Shown one piece after another: positions 53,945 to 62,816 of a stretch of 64,000 nucleotides of DNA. Every line of letters starts with the position of its first letter. Position 1 is the first letter of the stretch. The notes under the pieces were generated by a model, which saw nothing but the letters and a program-made list of their open reading frames with translations, was not told where the DNA came from and made no database searches. A program made the translations under genes and the position numbers. Origin of the DNA: Pseudoalteromonas sp. R3 (GTDB taxonomy: Bacteria > Pseudomonadota > Gammaproteobacteria > Enterobacterales > Alteromonadaceae); the NCBI RefSeq assembly GCF_004014715.1, contig NZ_CP034835.1, positions 2,976,001 to 3,040,000 of the forward strand, given 5' to 3'.

Positions 53945-53972
53945 ATTGAGGGCCTTGTTTGGCGCGGAAAGG

Positions 53973-54001
53973 ATTATCGCGAGTTTCGCGTCTGGTTGCA
54001 A
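53973..54001 (-). promoter_or_regulatory. Sigma-70 promoter of the 4.5S RNA gene
   Basis: TTGCAA (-35), 17-base spacer, GATAAT (-10) on the minus strand. The expected start is about 22 bases before the mature RNA, which fits a 5' leader removed by RNase P. GC-rich GCGCC near the start site resembles a stringent discriminator. Confidence 0.8.
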
Positions 54002-54013
54002 GGGGAAATGTTA

Positions 54014-54058
54014 AAAAGCCCGGCTAACTGCATAGTGAGTATACAATTAGACGAGCTT
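54014..54058 (-). terminator. Terminator of the DUF3014 gene
   Basis: On the minus strand AGCTCGTCTAA and TTAGCCGGGCT pair (with one mismatch) across a long loop, followed by TTTTTAAC; lies between the DUF3014 stop and the ffs promoter. Confidence 0.5.
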
Positions 54059-54094
54059 TGTTGGTTTGGTTGGGTTTTTTCTTGGGTTTTTAGC

Positions 54095-54994
54095 TTATTT
54101 GGCCAGCTCGGCTTTTAGGTCTTGCAGGCGTTTTTTCATTTTTTTCATGTTTTCCGGGCCCATGCGCAGGAATAGCTTTTGTGCATCAGACAGTTGCTCC
54201 CATTCTGCATAGGCATATTTGTAGGTAACTGACTCTTGTAGCAGCGGCAGGCTGGTTTCCGGAATTGGGGTTTCCAGCAGCTCGCCTATGGCTTCTTGCA
54301 AAGTCAGGTCGAACTCGCCCCCGTCGTAGCCAATTTCTTCGTACGCTTCACCGATCAGAGGCCTGAACTTGTTGTAAGTACGCACCAGCTGAGCAGTGCT
54401 CATGGCATTGAGCATGTTGACATAAGGTGTATAACGCTCAAAGCTGTTTGGATCTGTGATGATGATGTCGTCTTCAATCACCATAAAGCTATCTGTTGGC
54501 TTGCTCACCGGAAAGTGATTTTTTGCCACTTTGCCCTTTGCGAGGTTGTCCACAAATACCACGCTGCGGCGGATCATGTCTTCAGTTACAACCAAGTCCA
54601 TCGCGGTATCATTGAGATAGTTGGCGATTTGTTCACTCAGCGCTGTGTCGCTGTCATCCAGTGAAGGCAGCGGTGGTGCAACAGGTTGCTCTGGTTCGCG
54701 CTGTGGCAGAGGCTCAGGCTCTGGGATTGGATCAGGTTCCACAACTGGTACTGGCTCAACAGGCTCTTCAACCTGAGGCTGTGGTTCAGGGCGTGCGGTG
54801 TTAACGACTTCCATTGGTGTTTTCTCTGGCACCACAACATCCTGTTTAAACTTTGTGTTTTCCTGTTGACTGTCCCGGTTTGAAAGCACAAAAATGGCCA
54901 CTATCACTAGGACCACGACCACGCTTACGGCAAGCAATAAGTGGCTATTAGAAGGCTTGCTGTTCCTTGATTCTGCTGAGTTGTGCTCTGACAT
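54095..54994 (-). CDS. DUF3014 domain membrane-anchored protein
   Basis: Start ATG 54994 (GGAG 5 bases upstream) rejects a 30-residue longer frame. 299 residues: cytoplasmic tail, one membrane helix (about 18-38), a Pro/Glu-rich linker (about 65-115, repeated PEP, PVP and EP units) and the DUF3014 domain (about 120-280; RRSVVFVDNLAKGKVA, RYTPYVNMLNAM, YDGGEFDLTLQEA). A helical tail rich in K and R follows. The family is periplasmic and of unknown role. Confidence 0.85.
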   Translation of the reverse strand: MSEHNSAESRNSKPSNSHLLLAVSVVVVLVIVAIFVLSNRDSQQENTKFKQDVVVPEKTPMEVVNTARPEPQPQVEEPVEPVPVVEPDPIPEPEPLPQREPEQPVAPPLPSLDDSDTALSEQIANYLNDTAMDLVVTEDMIRRSVVFVDNLAKGKVAKNHFPVSKPTDSFMVIEDDIIITDPNSFERYTPYVNMLNAMSTAQLVRTYNKFRPLIGEAYEEIGYDGGEFDLTLQEAIGELLETPIPETSLPLLQESVTYKYAYAEWEQLSDAQKLFLRMGPENMKKMKKRLQDLKAELAK

Positions 54995-55596
54995 GGAAAC
55001 TCCATTAATTTTGCTAAACGAATTTGTTGCACTTAGGGTGCTTAAAGTACCAGGCATAGCGGCCTGCCACTCACCAGACAACAAAAATAATCTATAATAT
55101 ACAAAAGATTATAGCTTATTGATGGCCGTTTTGACGACCTTTGCACCTGCAACCTGTGGCTTTTTTGGTATCTTTAAACGCGTCTACTCACCTATGCTTC
55201 CTGTATTGGTGAGTATTCAATACTAATCCAGATGAGCAGGTCACCATGAGGTGGATAAAATCAACCGCTCGCGGTATCGGGCCACCCATTTGCACTACAC
55301 CAGGCCCGTGTCATTTTTGCCTCGGTATCGCTCAGCACCGCTTGCCATCAGGCTCGCTACTCAATTGAGTGGATCAGTATAGTAAAAGATATCGCATCCC
55401 TGATAAGGTGCAATACCAATTACAAGTTAGTGAGCATATGGGCTCAATATGAATCGTCAATGAATTTGCTTTGGTTAAGCGATGTATTACTGTTTTACTA
55501 AGTTAAACATACCGTTATAGTAATAGTGTCGGCCCACTGATGGCTGATATTGCAATCTCAATTCAGCCTAATAAATTTGAGTGGTTAAGGAAGCAT
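54995..55596. other. Intergenic region, no gene recognised
   Basis: About 600 bases between divergent DUF3014 and patatin genes. Contains AATACCAATTACAAGTTAGTGAGC near 55419, which shares ATACCAATT with the MITE ends, and an AT-rich stretch before the patatin start. No RNA or strong ORF seen. Confidence 0.4.
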
Positions 55597-56742
55597 ATGA
55601 GTCAACATCACACTTCGCGTTCACGACCTCAGGCAGCCCTGCTGTTAACCGGTGGCGGCGCGCGTGCGGCCTATCAGATTGGTGTACTTAAGGCACTGGC
55701 ACATAGCCTGCCCAGAACCGCACCGCTACCATTTCGTATTATTAATGGTACATCTGCTGGGGCTATCAACTCCGCGGGTCTCGCCTGCTATGCCTCGAAT
55801 ATGCATCTGGCCATTCGAAAAGTAGAGTCTATCTGGAAAAACTTTCATACCGATATGGTTTATGAGAGCGGGTTTATCGGTGCCTTTGGCCATATCCTGG
55901 GTAATATGATGCGAAGCTTTCAGGCGGAGTATATTAACCAGCCACCCGCGAGTTTGCTCGACAACACCCCCCTTCGCCATTTATTGCGCGATGTGCTGGA
56001 TCTCTCTCGGATCGACCGCCACATTCAGCGCGGTTTTCTGGATGCCTTGTCTGTTACGGTATCCAGTTACTCGACTGGTCGCTCTGTGTCATTTTATCAG
56101 GCCAAAGATGCACAGCCCTGGCAGCGCGCCAAACGTATTGGCGTACCCGATCACATCACGCTTGATCATCTGATGGCGTCCAGTGCAATTCCTATGGTGT
56201 TTCCCAGCGTGCGAGTAAGACATCATTACTATGGCGACGGTTCCATCCACCAGCTGTCGCCACTTAGTCCGTCGATTCACCTAGGGGCAGAAAAAATCTT
56301 TATCATTGGTGTGGAGCAACCCAAAATACCCACACCAATTGGTTACGAACCACATTTTCCGGGCATGTCGGTGGTGGCAGGTCACTTACTTGATAGTGTA
56401 TTCAGCGACACGCTGCAGTCTGATCTTGAGCGGCTGGAGCGAGTTAATCGCACTGTGGGCCTGTTGCCAGCCAGAGACAAGCACAAGGAGCTCAAACAAA
56501 TTAATACTCTGGTGGTCAATCCTACCCACAACTTTAATGAGCTGGCACTGCACTATTACGATGAACTGCCAATGGCTATCAAGCTGTTGCTGCGTTCTAT
56601 CGGGGTGAAACGGCACTCTCCGTCGAGTTTAACCAGCTACCTGCTTTTCGAAAAAGCCTACACCCGGCAGTTAATTGAATATGGCTATCAGGACGGCATG
56701 GACAGACTAGACGAGATACGCGCTTTTCTGGAACTGGATTAG
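55597..56742 (+). CDS. Patatin-like phospholipase
   Basis: Start ATG 55597 (AAGGAAGCAT upstream) rather than the in-frame ATG at 55540; 381 residues. Oxyanion motif GGGARAAYQIGVLKAL, nucleophile GTSAGA and the catalytic Asp in GDGSIHQL (a DG-S variant of DGG/A). Cytoplasmic or membrane-associated acyl hydrolase. Its stop lies 4 bases from that of the convergent antiporter gene. Confidence 0.92.
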   Translation: MSQHHTSRSRPQAALLLTGGGARAAYQIGVLKALAHSLPRTAPLPFRIINGTSAGAINSAGLACYASNMHLAIRKVESIWKNFHTDMVYESGFIGAFGHILGNMMRSFQAEYINQPPASLLDNTPLRHLLRDVLDLSRIDRHIQRGFLDALSVTVSSYSTGRSVSFYQAKDAQPWQRAKRIGVPDHITLDHLMASSAIPMVFPSVRVRHHYYGDGSIHQLSPLSPSIHLGAEKIFIIGVEQPKIPTPIGYEPHFPGMSVVAGHLLDSVFSDTLQSDLERLERVNRTVGLLPARDKHKELKQINTLVVNPTHNFNELALHYYDELPMAIKLLLRSIGVKRHSPSSLTSYLLFEKAYTRQLIEYGYQDGMDRLDEIRAFLELD

Positions 56743-56746
56743 CAGC

Positions 56747-58807
56747 CTAAGGCAGGCCGTCTAGCAGGAACTGCTCTGCTCGCTCTACCCGGCGCGGCTT
56801 GCCTTTGAGCAACAATACATCACTGGCGCACAAGGTGGTGTCCTCATCGGGGATGGAAATTTCCTCTCCGTTGCGGCGCAGCGCCTTAACCACCACTTTA
56901 TGGCGCGCCAAATCCAGCTCTGCGATAGACTTGTCTACGGCATAGGCGTCATCTGGCAATGCGATTGCATGTAAGTATTCAAGCCTGTCTGAGCTGTAGC
57001 TTGCACCCTCCGGACCCGCGTATTCTTTCATTTCCTGGCTGTCGCCGGTAAAAAAACCATGCAAATATTCGTAGCGATTTTGTCGCTCAATACTCACCCG
57101 TTTGAGGATCCGCCGCATCGGCACACCCGACATATATAAAACATGCGACACCATCATCAGACTGGCTTCCAGCGATTCGGGCACCACTTCTGTCGCTCCC
57201 AGCTCCTTAAGGGCCTCAAGGTGGGTGTCATCTTTCATTCTGACGAGAATTTTTACCTCTGGCGCAAAACGTTTCACTGCATCAATAACTGCCTGAGCTT
57301 TATCAAAGTCATTCAGTGAGATGATCACCAGGCGGGCCTCACTGACATTGGCAGACTTGAGCACCTCTTGCTGGGTTGGGTCACCAAACACCACAGGCTC
57401 ACCGGCGGTCAGGGCTTCCTGCACAATCGCCGGGTTGCGCTCTACCGCAATATACGGAATGGCCTCCGGACGCAAGAACCGGGCAATGGTCTGACCGACA
57501 CGGGCATATCCAAATATCACCACATGATTTTTCACTTTACTGGAGGTAATAAACCCCTGCTCGTGCGGTCCAGGTCGGCCTTCACTGTCAATGCGCAGCA
57601 GCTTTACAAGGCGGTCTGTTTCACTGATCAAATATGGCGTAAGTGCCATAGACAACACCCCCAGTGCAATCAGGAAAGACGCAGCTTCTGTGCTGAGCAG
57701 CTGATGTTTGCCGGCCAGCGCAACCAGTACAAAGCCAAACTCCCCCATTTGCCAGAGTAAGATGCCCGCTGCAAAAGCATCTTTGCGGCGCTCTCCCATC
57801 AACTGCGCGAGCAGGAAAATAATGCTAAGTTTCAGCACTATGAGCAACGTGAGCACCAGAATAATGTAAAAGAATGACTGAATCACATAAGAAACATCTA
57901 GCTGAGTGCCCACAGTAACGAAGAACAGCCCCATCAGAATATCGCGAAATGGTCGTATCTCAGCTTCGAGCTGATGCCGGTACTGACTCTCACCAAGCAT
58001 CATCCCGGCCAAAAAAGCCCCCAGCGCCATAGACAGACCAAACGCATAGGTCAGCGCCCCGGCACACAGCGCCACCACCAATGTAGTCAGTACGAATAAC
58101 TCGTCGGTGCGCGCCATTGCAACTTCATTGAATACTTTAGGCAATACCCATTTCCCGATGGCCCAGAGCAACATGCAGACGAACGCCCCTTTGGCGAGCG
58201 CGAGGATCAAAGCGCCCACCAGCACTTGATTGTCTGACTGGCTTAGTAAAGGAATGGTGATAAGCAGAGGAACAACGGCGATATCCTGGAAAAGTAATAC
58301 GCCTACGGCAAGCTGGCCACGGCGAATGTTTAATATTCCCCGCTCTTTAAGCTCTTTGACCACAACGGCAGTAGAAGACAGAGCAATCAGGCTGGCAATG
58401 ATCAGCGCCTCTATCCAGTTAAAACCGAGATACTTTAAGATCACCGCCAGCACCACGGTGGTTACCAGAACCTGCAAACTTCCCAGACCAAATACCACAC
58501 TGCGCATTGCCATAAGTTTAGGAATTGAAAATTCCAAACCAAGACTAAATAGCAAAAACACTATTCCAAGCTCAGCTATTAATTGGATCTCATGGCTGTT
58601 ATCTATCCAGCCGAATCCATAACTGCCTGCCAGTAAGCCGGTCAGCAAATACGCCAGGATCGGCGGCAGCCCAACACGCTTGAACGACCACACCAGCGCA
58701 ACGGCACAGAGTAATAACGCTATCAACCCGGCAAACTGACCCTCCAGGGCGGCAACTAATGTACTGGTGACATCCTCACCTAAAAACCCGGCAAAATTTT
58801 GCTGCAA
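56747..58807 (-). CDS. CPA2-family cation/proton antiporter with TrkA-N and TrkA-C domains
   Basis: TTG 58807 is preferred (GGGAGGCGG upstream), giving 686 residues; a TTG at 58819 is possible. Twelve to thirteen membrane helices (about 20-390), including GIVFLLFSLGLEFSIPKL and the SSTAVVVKEL helix crossing. Rossmann nucleotide-binding domain (about 415-530; VVIFGYARVGQTIA) and a TrkA-C domain (about 590-680). Closest in layout to YbaL/KefB: K+ or Na+ exchange controlled by nucleotide or thiol ligands. Confidence 0.9.
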   Translation of the reverse strand: MQQNFAGFLGEDVTSTLVAALEGQFAGLIALLLCAVALVWSFKRVGLPPILAYLLTGLLAGSYGFGWIDNSHEIQLIAELGIVFLLFSLGLEFSIPKLMAMRSVVFGLGSLQVLVTTVVLAVILKYLGFNWIEALIIASLIALSSTAVVVKELKERGILNIRRGQLAVGVLLFQDIAVVPLLITIPLLSQSDNQVLVGALILALAKGAFVCMLLWAIGKWVLPKVFNEVAMARTDELFVLTTLVVALCAGALTYAFGLSMALGAFLAGMMLGESQYRHQLEAEIRPFRDILMGLFFVTVGTQLDVSYVIQSFFYIILVLTLLIVLKLSIIFLLAQLMGERRKDAFAAGILLWQMGEFGFVLVALAGKHQLLSTEAASFLIALGVLSMALTPYLISETDRLVKLLRIDSEGRPGPHEQGFITSSKVKNHVVIFGYARVGQTIARFLRPEAIPYIAVERNPAIVQEALTAGEPVVFGDPTQQEVLKSANVSEARLVIISLNDFDKAQAVIDAVKRFAPEVKILVRMKDDTHLEALKELGATEVVPESLEASLMMVSHVLYMSGVPMRRILKRVSIERQNRYEYLHGFFTGDSQEMKEYAGPEGASYSSDRLEYLHAIALPDDAYAVDKSIAELDLARHKVVVKALRRNGEEISIPDEDTTLCASDVLLLKGKPRRVERAEQFLLDGLP

Positions 58808-58953
58808 ACCGCCTCCCAAGCGTCAATAAAATAGTGTTGAGCAATTTTTATTCACTACTAAATATAGCAAGCAGCTGTTTTTCAGCCAGTTTAAATTTTT
58901 GGCATGAAACTCGCTTAGAACATAGCGAATGTTGTACTTTAGGGGAATATTAG

Positions 58954-59850
58954 ATGGAAAATGTCCATATTTTGACTCAACGGGCGCCGACGCGCGGGGA
59001 TTTTTTGCCGTTTAACGCGCAAATGCAAATGTCGCATATCCCCGAAAACCCGATGAGCCTGACTGAAAAATTGCAAACAACTCTGGATGTAAATGGACTA
59101 CTCGACATCTTTGCCGGTTATATTAAGCGCATCATAAATCTGGCCGGACTCCAGTTTCACTCTAGTGAAGGCGTGTTTCAGATGCAGCAGAGCAACAACC
59201 AGCTCAGCCCTTATACCTTTGATCTGGAGTTAAACAACCAGCATCTGGGTCAGATTGTGTATTTTAGTAAATATCGCCTGAGTGAGGCACTGCAAGCCAG
59301 ACTGGTTCAGCTCCACACTTGCTTGCTGTATCCACTGAGAAATGCATTAATGTATCAACGCGTGTTGAAGCTGGCAACCAAGGACTCGCTGACCGGATTA
59401 TCAAACCGTAGCCAGTTCAATGAGTTTTTAGCGAAGAAGCTTGAACGCAGTCGTCGTCACCACTGCAATTTTAGCCTGATGCTGCTGGACTTGGATAACT
59501 TCAAGCAAGTGAACGACCTCTACGGCCATAAAATGGGTGACAATGTATTGATTGAGTTTGCGCGCATTCTGGAATCATCAGTGCGGGCCACAGACACCGT
59601 GTTTCGTTTTGGCGGCGATGAGTTTGCGATCCTCATTGACGATCCGGCCTTTACTACCAATAAAGTGATTGCAGAGCGTATTATGGCATCGGTCAGATGC
59701 TGCACTGTCATGAAGAATCATGATGTCACAACCAGTATTGGCTTTACACTAGCCACCAGTCAGGATTGTCCGAATGAGATTTTCTCGCGGGCGGATAAAG
59801 GGCTGTATCGCGCTAAGGATGCTGGCCGAAACTGCGCCCGTACAATTTAA
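58954..59850 (+). CDS. Diguanylate cyclase (GGDEF) with inhibitory site
   Basis: 298 residues. N-terminal 130 residues form a GAF-like or coiled region of unknown ligand; the GGDEF domain follows (about 135-298) with the active site FGGDEFAIL. RATD is five residues upstream, the product-inhibition I-site. Makes cyclic di-GMP from two GTP. No signal or membrane segment. AGGGGAATATTAG precedes the ATG. Confidence 0.9.
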   Translation: MENVHILTQRAPTRGDFLPFNAQMQMSHIPENPMSLTEKLQTTLDVNGLLDIFAGYIKRIINLAGLQFHSSEGVFQMQQSNNQLSPYTFDLELNNQHLGQIVYFSKYRLSEALQARLVQLHTCLLYPLRNALMYQRVLKLATKDSLTGLSNRSQFNEFLAKKLERSRRHHCNFSLMLLDLDNFKQVNDLYGHKMGDNVLIEFARILESSVRATDTVFRFGGDEFAILIDDPAFTTNKVIAERIMASVRCCTVMKNHDVTTSIGFTLATSQDCPNEIFSRADKGLYRAKDAGRNCARTI

Positions 59851-59895
59851 CCTGCAACAGCTCGACCATATTGCGTCCCCTAACGCGATATGGTC

Positions 59896-60071
59896 TTTAT
59901 ACCAATTTCACTTAATACCTGTTCAATTTGAAGGAGCAAATATGCCGCTAACGGTGTTAAAAATTTCTCATTTAGAACCTTTACCTAAGGTATGAGTTCG
60001 CAAATTTTTGCCTGGTTATCGACGATATTTTCTCGCCTCAAAATAGAACACTTAATTAAGCAAATTGGTAT
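59896..60071. mobile_element. MITE-like element, copy 2 (inverted)
   Basis: ATACCAATTTC to AAATTGGTAT; about 176 bases. Reverse complement matches the 53459 copy over both ends, with a differing centre (CATACCTTAGGTAAAGG). Its right end overlaps the stop codon of the neighbouring membrane protein. Confidence 0.75.
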
Positions 60072-60412
60072 TACTTACGCAGCACTGCCAGTTTGTATAA
60101 CAACAGCAGTAAGGCAAAGCCGCCAAAGAAACTGTTGATCACCCAAGCCAGTGACAAAAAGTCAGGCAGATCACTGAATATGATGGCCAGCATAGGCGCC
60201 CCCAGGCCAAAGATAAAAAAGCTGCCGCCTTTACCGTGCCAGTAAGCCAGCAACAGTGCTGCACTGAGCCCGCCCACGCTCAAGCCGAGCACAACATTGG
60301 CAATATTCAGCCCACCATTTACCGCCAGGATTGCAAACAATGCAACGCAGCCAAATACTGCCCAGATAGCTTTGTTCGCCAGCGATTCACCGATCTTTTT
60401 TGTTTCTTGCAT
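60071..60412 (-). CDS. Small membrane protein of unknown function
   Basis: 113 residues with four short helices (about 15-32, 36-55, 62-82, 90-110). The ATG lies inside the 3' end of tilS (26-base overlap), so it is translated with it. Its stop codon lies in the end of the MITE-like element, so the original C-terminus may have been longer. No family recognised. Confidence 0.62.
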   Translation of the reverse strand: MQETKKIGESLANKAIWAVFGCVALFAILAVNGGLNIANVVLGLSVGGLSAALLLAYWHGKGGSFFIFGLGAPMLAIIFSDLPDFLSLAWVINSFFGGFALLLLLYKLAVLRK

Positions 60413-61742
60413 CTTCTAACTTCCAGTTGAGTCCCTGAGACGACGCATACGCCTCATTGACGAAAAAACCCACCACCTGCACCAGCTCGTCGTTGTAATA
60501 AATCAGAGGCACACGGCTGCGCTCCCAGGTGGGGACACCATAATCTTTAAGCCAGTGTTTCAGGGTATTACGGCCACTTCGCCCGAGAGGTTTAATTTTT
60601 TCGCTCAGACAATTAAAGCGCACCGATATGTGTTCGTCTGGCGCAGGTAAGCGTACTCCTTTGCCCTGCTGCACCTGTAAAACATGAGTATCATCAAGCA
60701 CCACTGCCGTCTGACCTATATCATGGCTTTCACGCCATTTTGGTTGTTCAATCACCCAGTAGAGTGCACCTCTGAAGCGTCGAACCTGCCCCTGGGGTAA
60801 AGTCACTGCCATTTGTGCGTCTGCTCTGGCGTTAAGTGCCTGTTCGAGGATCTGCTCAAGCTGCTTGTGCGAGGGCATCTGAACGTCCTGCTCCGCCAGC
60901 CAGGCTCGCACCAGATTTTGCTGACGTAACAGTGAAAATTCGCCAAGGCGCTCAATACACAAGCTGTTTTCGTTCAAACAATAGGCCAAATCCGCCTGAG
61001 TGATTTCATCCAGCAGCGCCTGTTGCCCCTGTAACAGCTCAACGGAGCGCATCACGCTGGGAACAAACCCAGAAAAGCGGGACTTTAACAGGGGTAACAC
61101 CTGGTTACGCAAAAAATTGCGGTCAAACCGGTCACTGAGGTTTGATTCATCCTCAATATGTGAGATCCCAAATGTTTGCGCAAACGCTTCGATGTCAGCG
61201 CGCTGGGAGGTTAGCAAAGGTCTCAGGCACACCCGGCCGGATGGTAGCGCAGTGCGTGCGTGCATCGCCCCCAGCCCTTTGAGGCCTGAACCCCGTTTCA
61301 GGCGTAGCAAAAAGGTCTCAACCTGATCATCCGCATGCTGCCCGAGCACTAATGCATGATGCGGATAGGCGTGTTCATCCAGTGCCTGATAACGTGCCGT
61401 GCGGGCTTGTGCTTCAAGGCTTTGACGGTTTTGTGCCACCACTGTGACCGAGGCCGGAGTAAAGTCAACGGTCAGTGCATCGCACTGTGCCTGGCAAAAT
61501 GCCCGCCACTGCGCAGAATTAGGCGACAAACCATGATCCACGTAAATCGCCTGTAAAGCCAGATGAGTATGAGCTTGTACATAGTGACGACACAAATGCA
61601 GCAGCACGACAGAGTCTACCCCACCGGAGAGCGCCACTGTGAGGCCATGCATTACCGCCTGCGTTGTAGCGTGCATACCCTCATCGACCAGTAATTTATC
61701 CAGGCTGGCAGCAAAACGTTTATAAAGCGGGGTCTGAATCAT
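60387..61742 (-). CDS. tilS: tRNA(Ile)-lysidine synthetase
   Basis: 451 residues. PP-loop ATP pyrophosphatase motif LSGGVDSVVLLHL (about 36), GQHADDQVETFLLRLKRGSG and FDRNFLRNQVLPLL are characteristic; the C-terminal substrate-recognition domain follows. Converts C34 of tRNA-Ile(CAU) to lysidine, allowing AUA decoding. Downstream of accA as in many gammaproteobacteria. Confidence 0.96.
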   Translation of the reverse strand: MIQTPLYKRFAASLDKLLVDEGMHATTQAVMHGLTVALSGGVDSVVLLHLCRHYVQAHTHLALQAIYVDHGLSPNSAQWRAFCQAQCDALTVDFTPASVTVVAQNRQSLEAQARTARYQALDEHAYPHHALVLGQHADDQVETFLLRLKRGSGLKGLGAMHARTALPSGRVCLRPLLTSQRADIEAFAQTFGISHIEDESNLSDRFDRNFLRNQVLPLLKSRFSGFVPSVMRSVELLQGQQALLDEITQADLAYCLNENSLCIERLGEFSLLRQQNLVRAWLAEQDVQMPSHKQLEQILEQALNARADAQMAVTLPQGQVRRFRGALYWVIEQPKWRESHDIGQTAVVLDDTHVLQVQQGKGVRLPAPDEHISVRFNCLSEKIKPLGRSGRNTLKHWLKDYGVPTWERSRVPLIYYNDELVQVVGFFVNEAYASSQGLNWKLEDARNKKDR

Positions 61743-61793
61743 AATTAGGGACGTTGTCGGTACTTAGGTCGTATTATCCCGATTTCTCAGGTA

Positions 61794-61820
61794 CAAAAAA
61801 AGCCGCGATGCGGCTTTTTT
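61794..61820. terminator. Bidirectional rho-independent terminator
   Basis: AAAAAAAGCCGC-GAT-GCGGCTTTTTT; perfect stem with A and U tracts at both sides, between accA and tilS. Confidence 0.9.
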
Positions 61821-61843
61821 CAATCTTGTGGTGTCAATGTGGC

Positions 61844-62800
61844 TTAGCAATAACCAAATGACATCAGACGCTGGTAACGTTGCTCCAGCATTTCTTCTGT
61901 GCTCAGTGCTTCCAGTTCACCCAGATCGCGCTTAAGCTGTGCTTTCAGGTTTTTCGCCATCGCATCATAGTTACGATGTGCGCCACCCATTGGCTCATCA
62001 ATGATAGTATTAATAAGATCCAACTCTTTGACACGTGCTGCTGATACACCCATGGCCTCTGCGGCCAGTGGTGCCTTTTCAGCACTCTTCCACAGGATAG
62101 AGGCACAGCCTTCAGGTGAGATTACAGAGTATGTGCTGTACTGCAGCATGTTAACGCGGTCGCCCACACCAATCGCCAGTGCGCCACCAGAACCACCTTC
62201 GCCAATAACAGTACAAATTGTAGGTACTTTCAGAGCCGCCATGACTTTCAGGTTACGTGCGATTGCTTCACTCTGACCACGTTCTTCTGCGCCAACACCC
62301 GGATACGCACCCGGTGTGTCGATGAAGGTGATGATTGGCATCTTGAAACGCTCGGCCATCTCCATCAGGCGCAAGGCTTTACGATAGCCTTCAGGCTTTG
62401 GCATACCAAAGTTGCGCTTGATTTTTTCCGCTGTGTCACGGCCTTTTTGCTGACCGATAACCATGACTGGTTTATCGTCTAATCGTGCAACACCACCCAG
62501 AATAGCCGGATCGTTTGCAAACGTACGGTCACCCGCAAATTCGTCAAACTCAGTGAAAATACGCTCGATATAATCGCGTGTATAAGGACGAAGCGGATGA
62601 CGCGCAAGCTGAGATACCTGCCAGGCACCCAGGTTGTCGAAGATCTTTTTCGTCTGTTCTACGCTTTTTTCCTTGAGGCGGCTGATCTCTTCTTCAAGGC
62701 TAAGATCAAGACTGCCAGAGCGGCTTACGTTTTGTAATTCATTGATTTTTGCTTCTAACTCTGCGATTGGAAGCTCAAATTCAAGATAATTGAGGCTCAT
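61844..62800 (-). CDS. accA: Acetyl-CoA carboxylase carboxyltransferase subunit alpha
   Basis: 318 residues, full length for Acc[19 protein letters not shown] at the N-terminus, [18 protein letters not shown] and [20 protein letters not shown] are the conserved core; [12 protein letters not shown] is also typical. Transfers CO2 from carboxybiotin to acetyl-CoA with AccD. Starts 16 bases after dnaE, an operon. Confidence 0.97.
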   Translation of the reverse strand: MSLNYLEFELPIAELEAKINELQNVSRSGSLDLSLEEEISRLKEKSVEQTKKIFDNLGAWQVSQLARHPLRPYTRDYIERIFTEFDEFAGDRTFANDPAILGGVARLDDKPVMVIGQQKGRDTAEKIKRNFGMPKPEGYRKALRLMEMAERFKMPIITFIDTPGAYPGVGAEERGQSEAIARNLKVMAALKVPTICTVIGEGGSGGALAIGVGDRVNMLQYSTYSVISPEGCASILWKSAEKAPLAAEAMGVSAARVKELDLINTIIDEPMGGAHRNYDAMAKNLKAQLKRDLGELEALSTEEMLEQRYQRLMSFGYC

Positions 62801-62816
62801 GCTCTAAACTACCTGT

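Noticed and set aside
53717-54001. 94-codon frame across the 4.5S RNA
   Set aside because: Overlaps the RNA gene and its promoter; shadow.
55400-55450. Third copy of the MITE-like element
   Set aside because: Only ATACCAATT is shared; no second end or internal match found.
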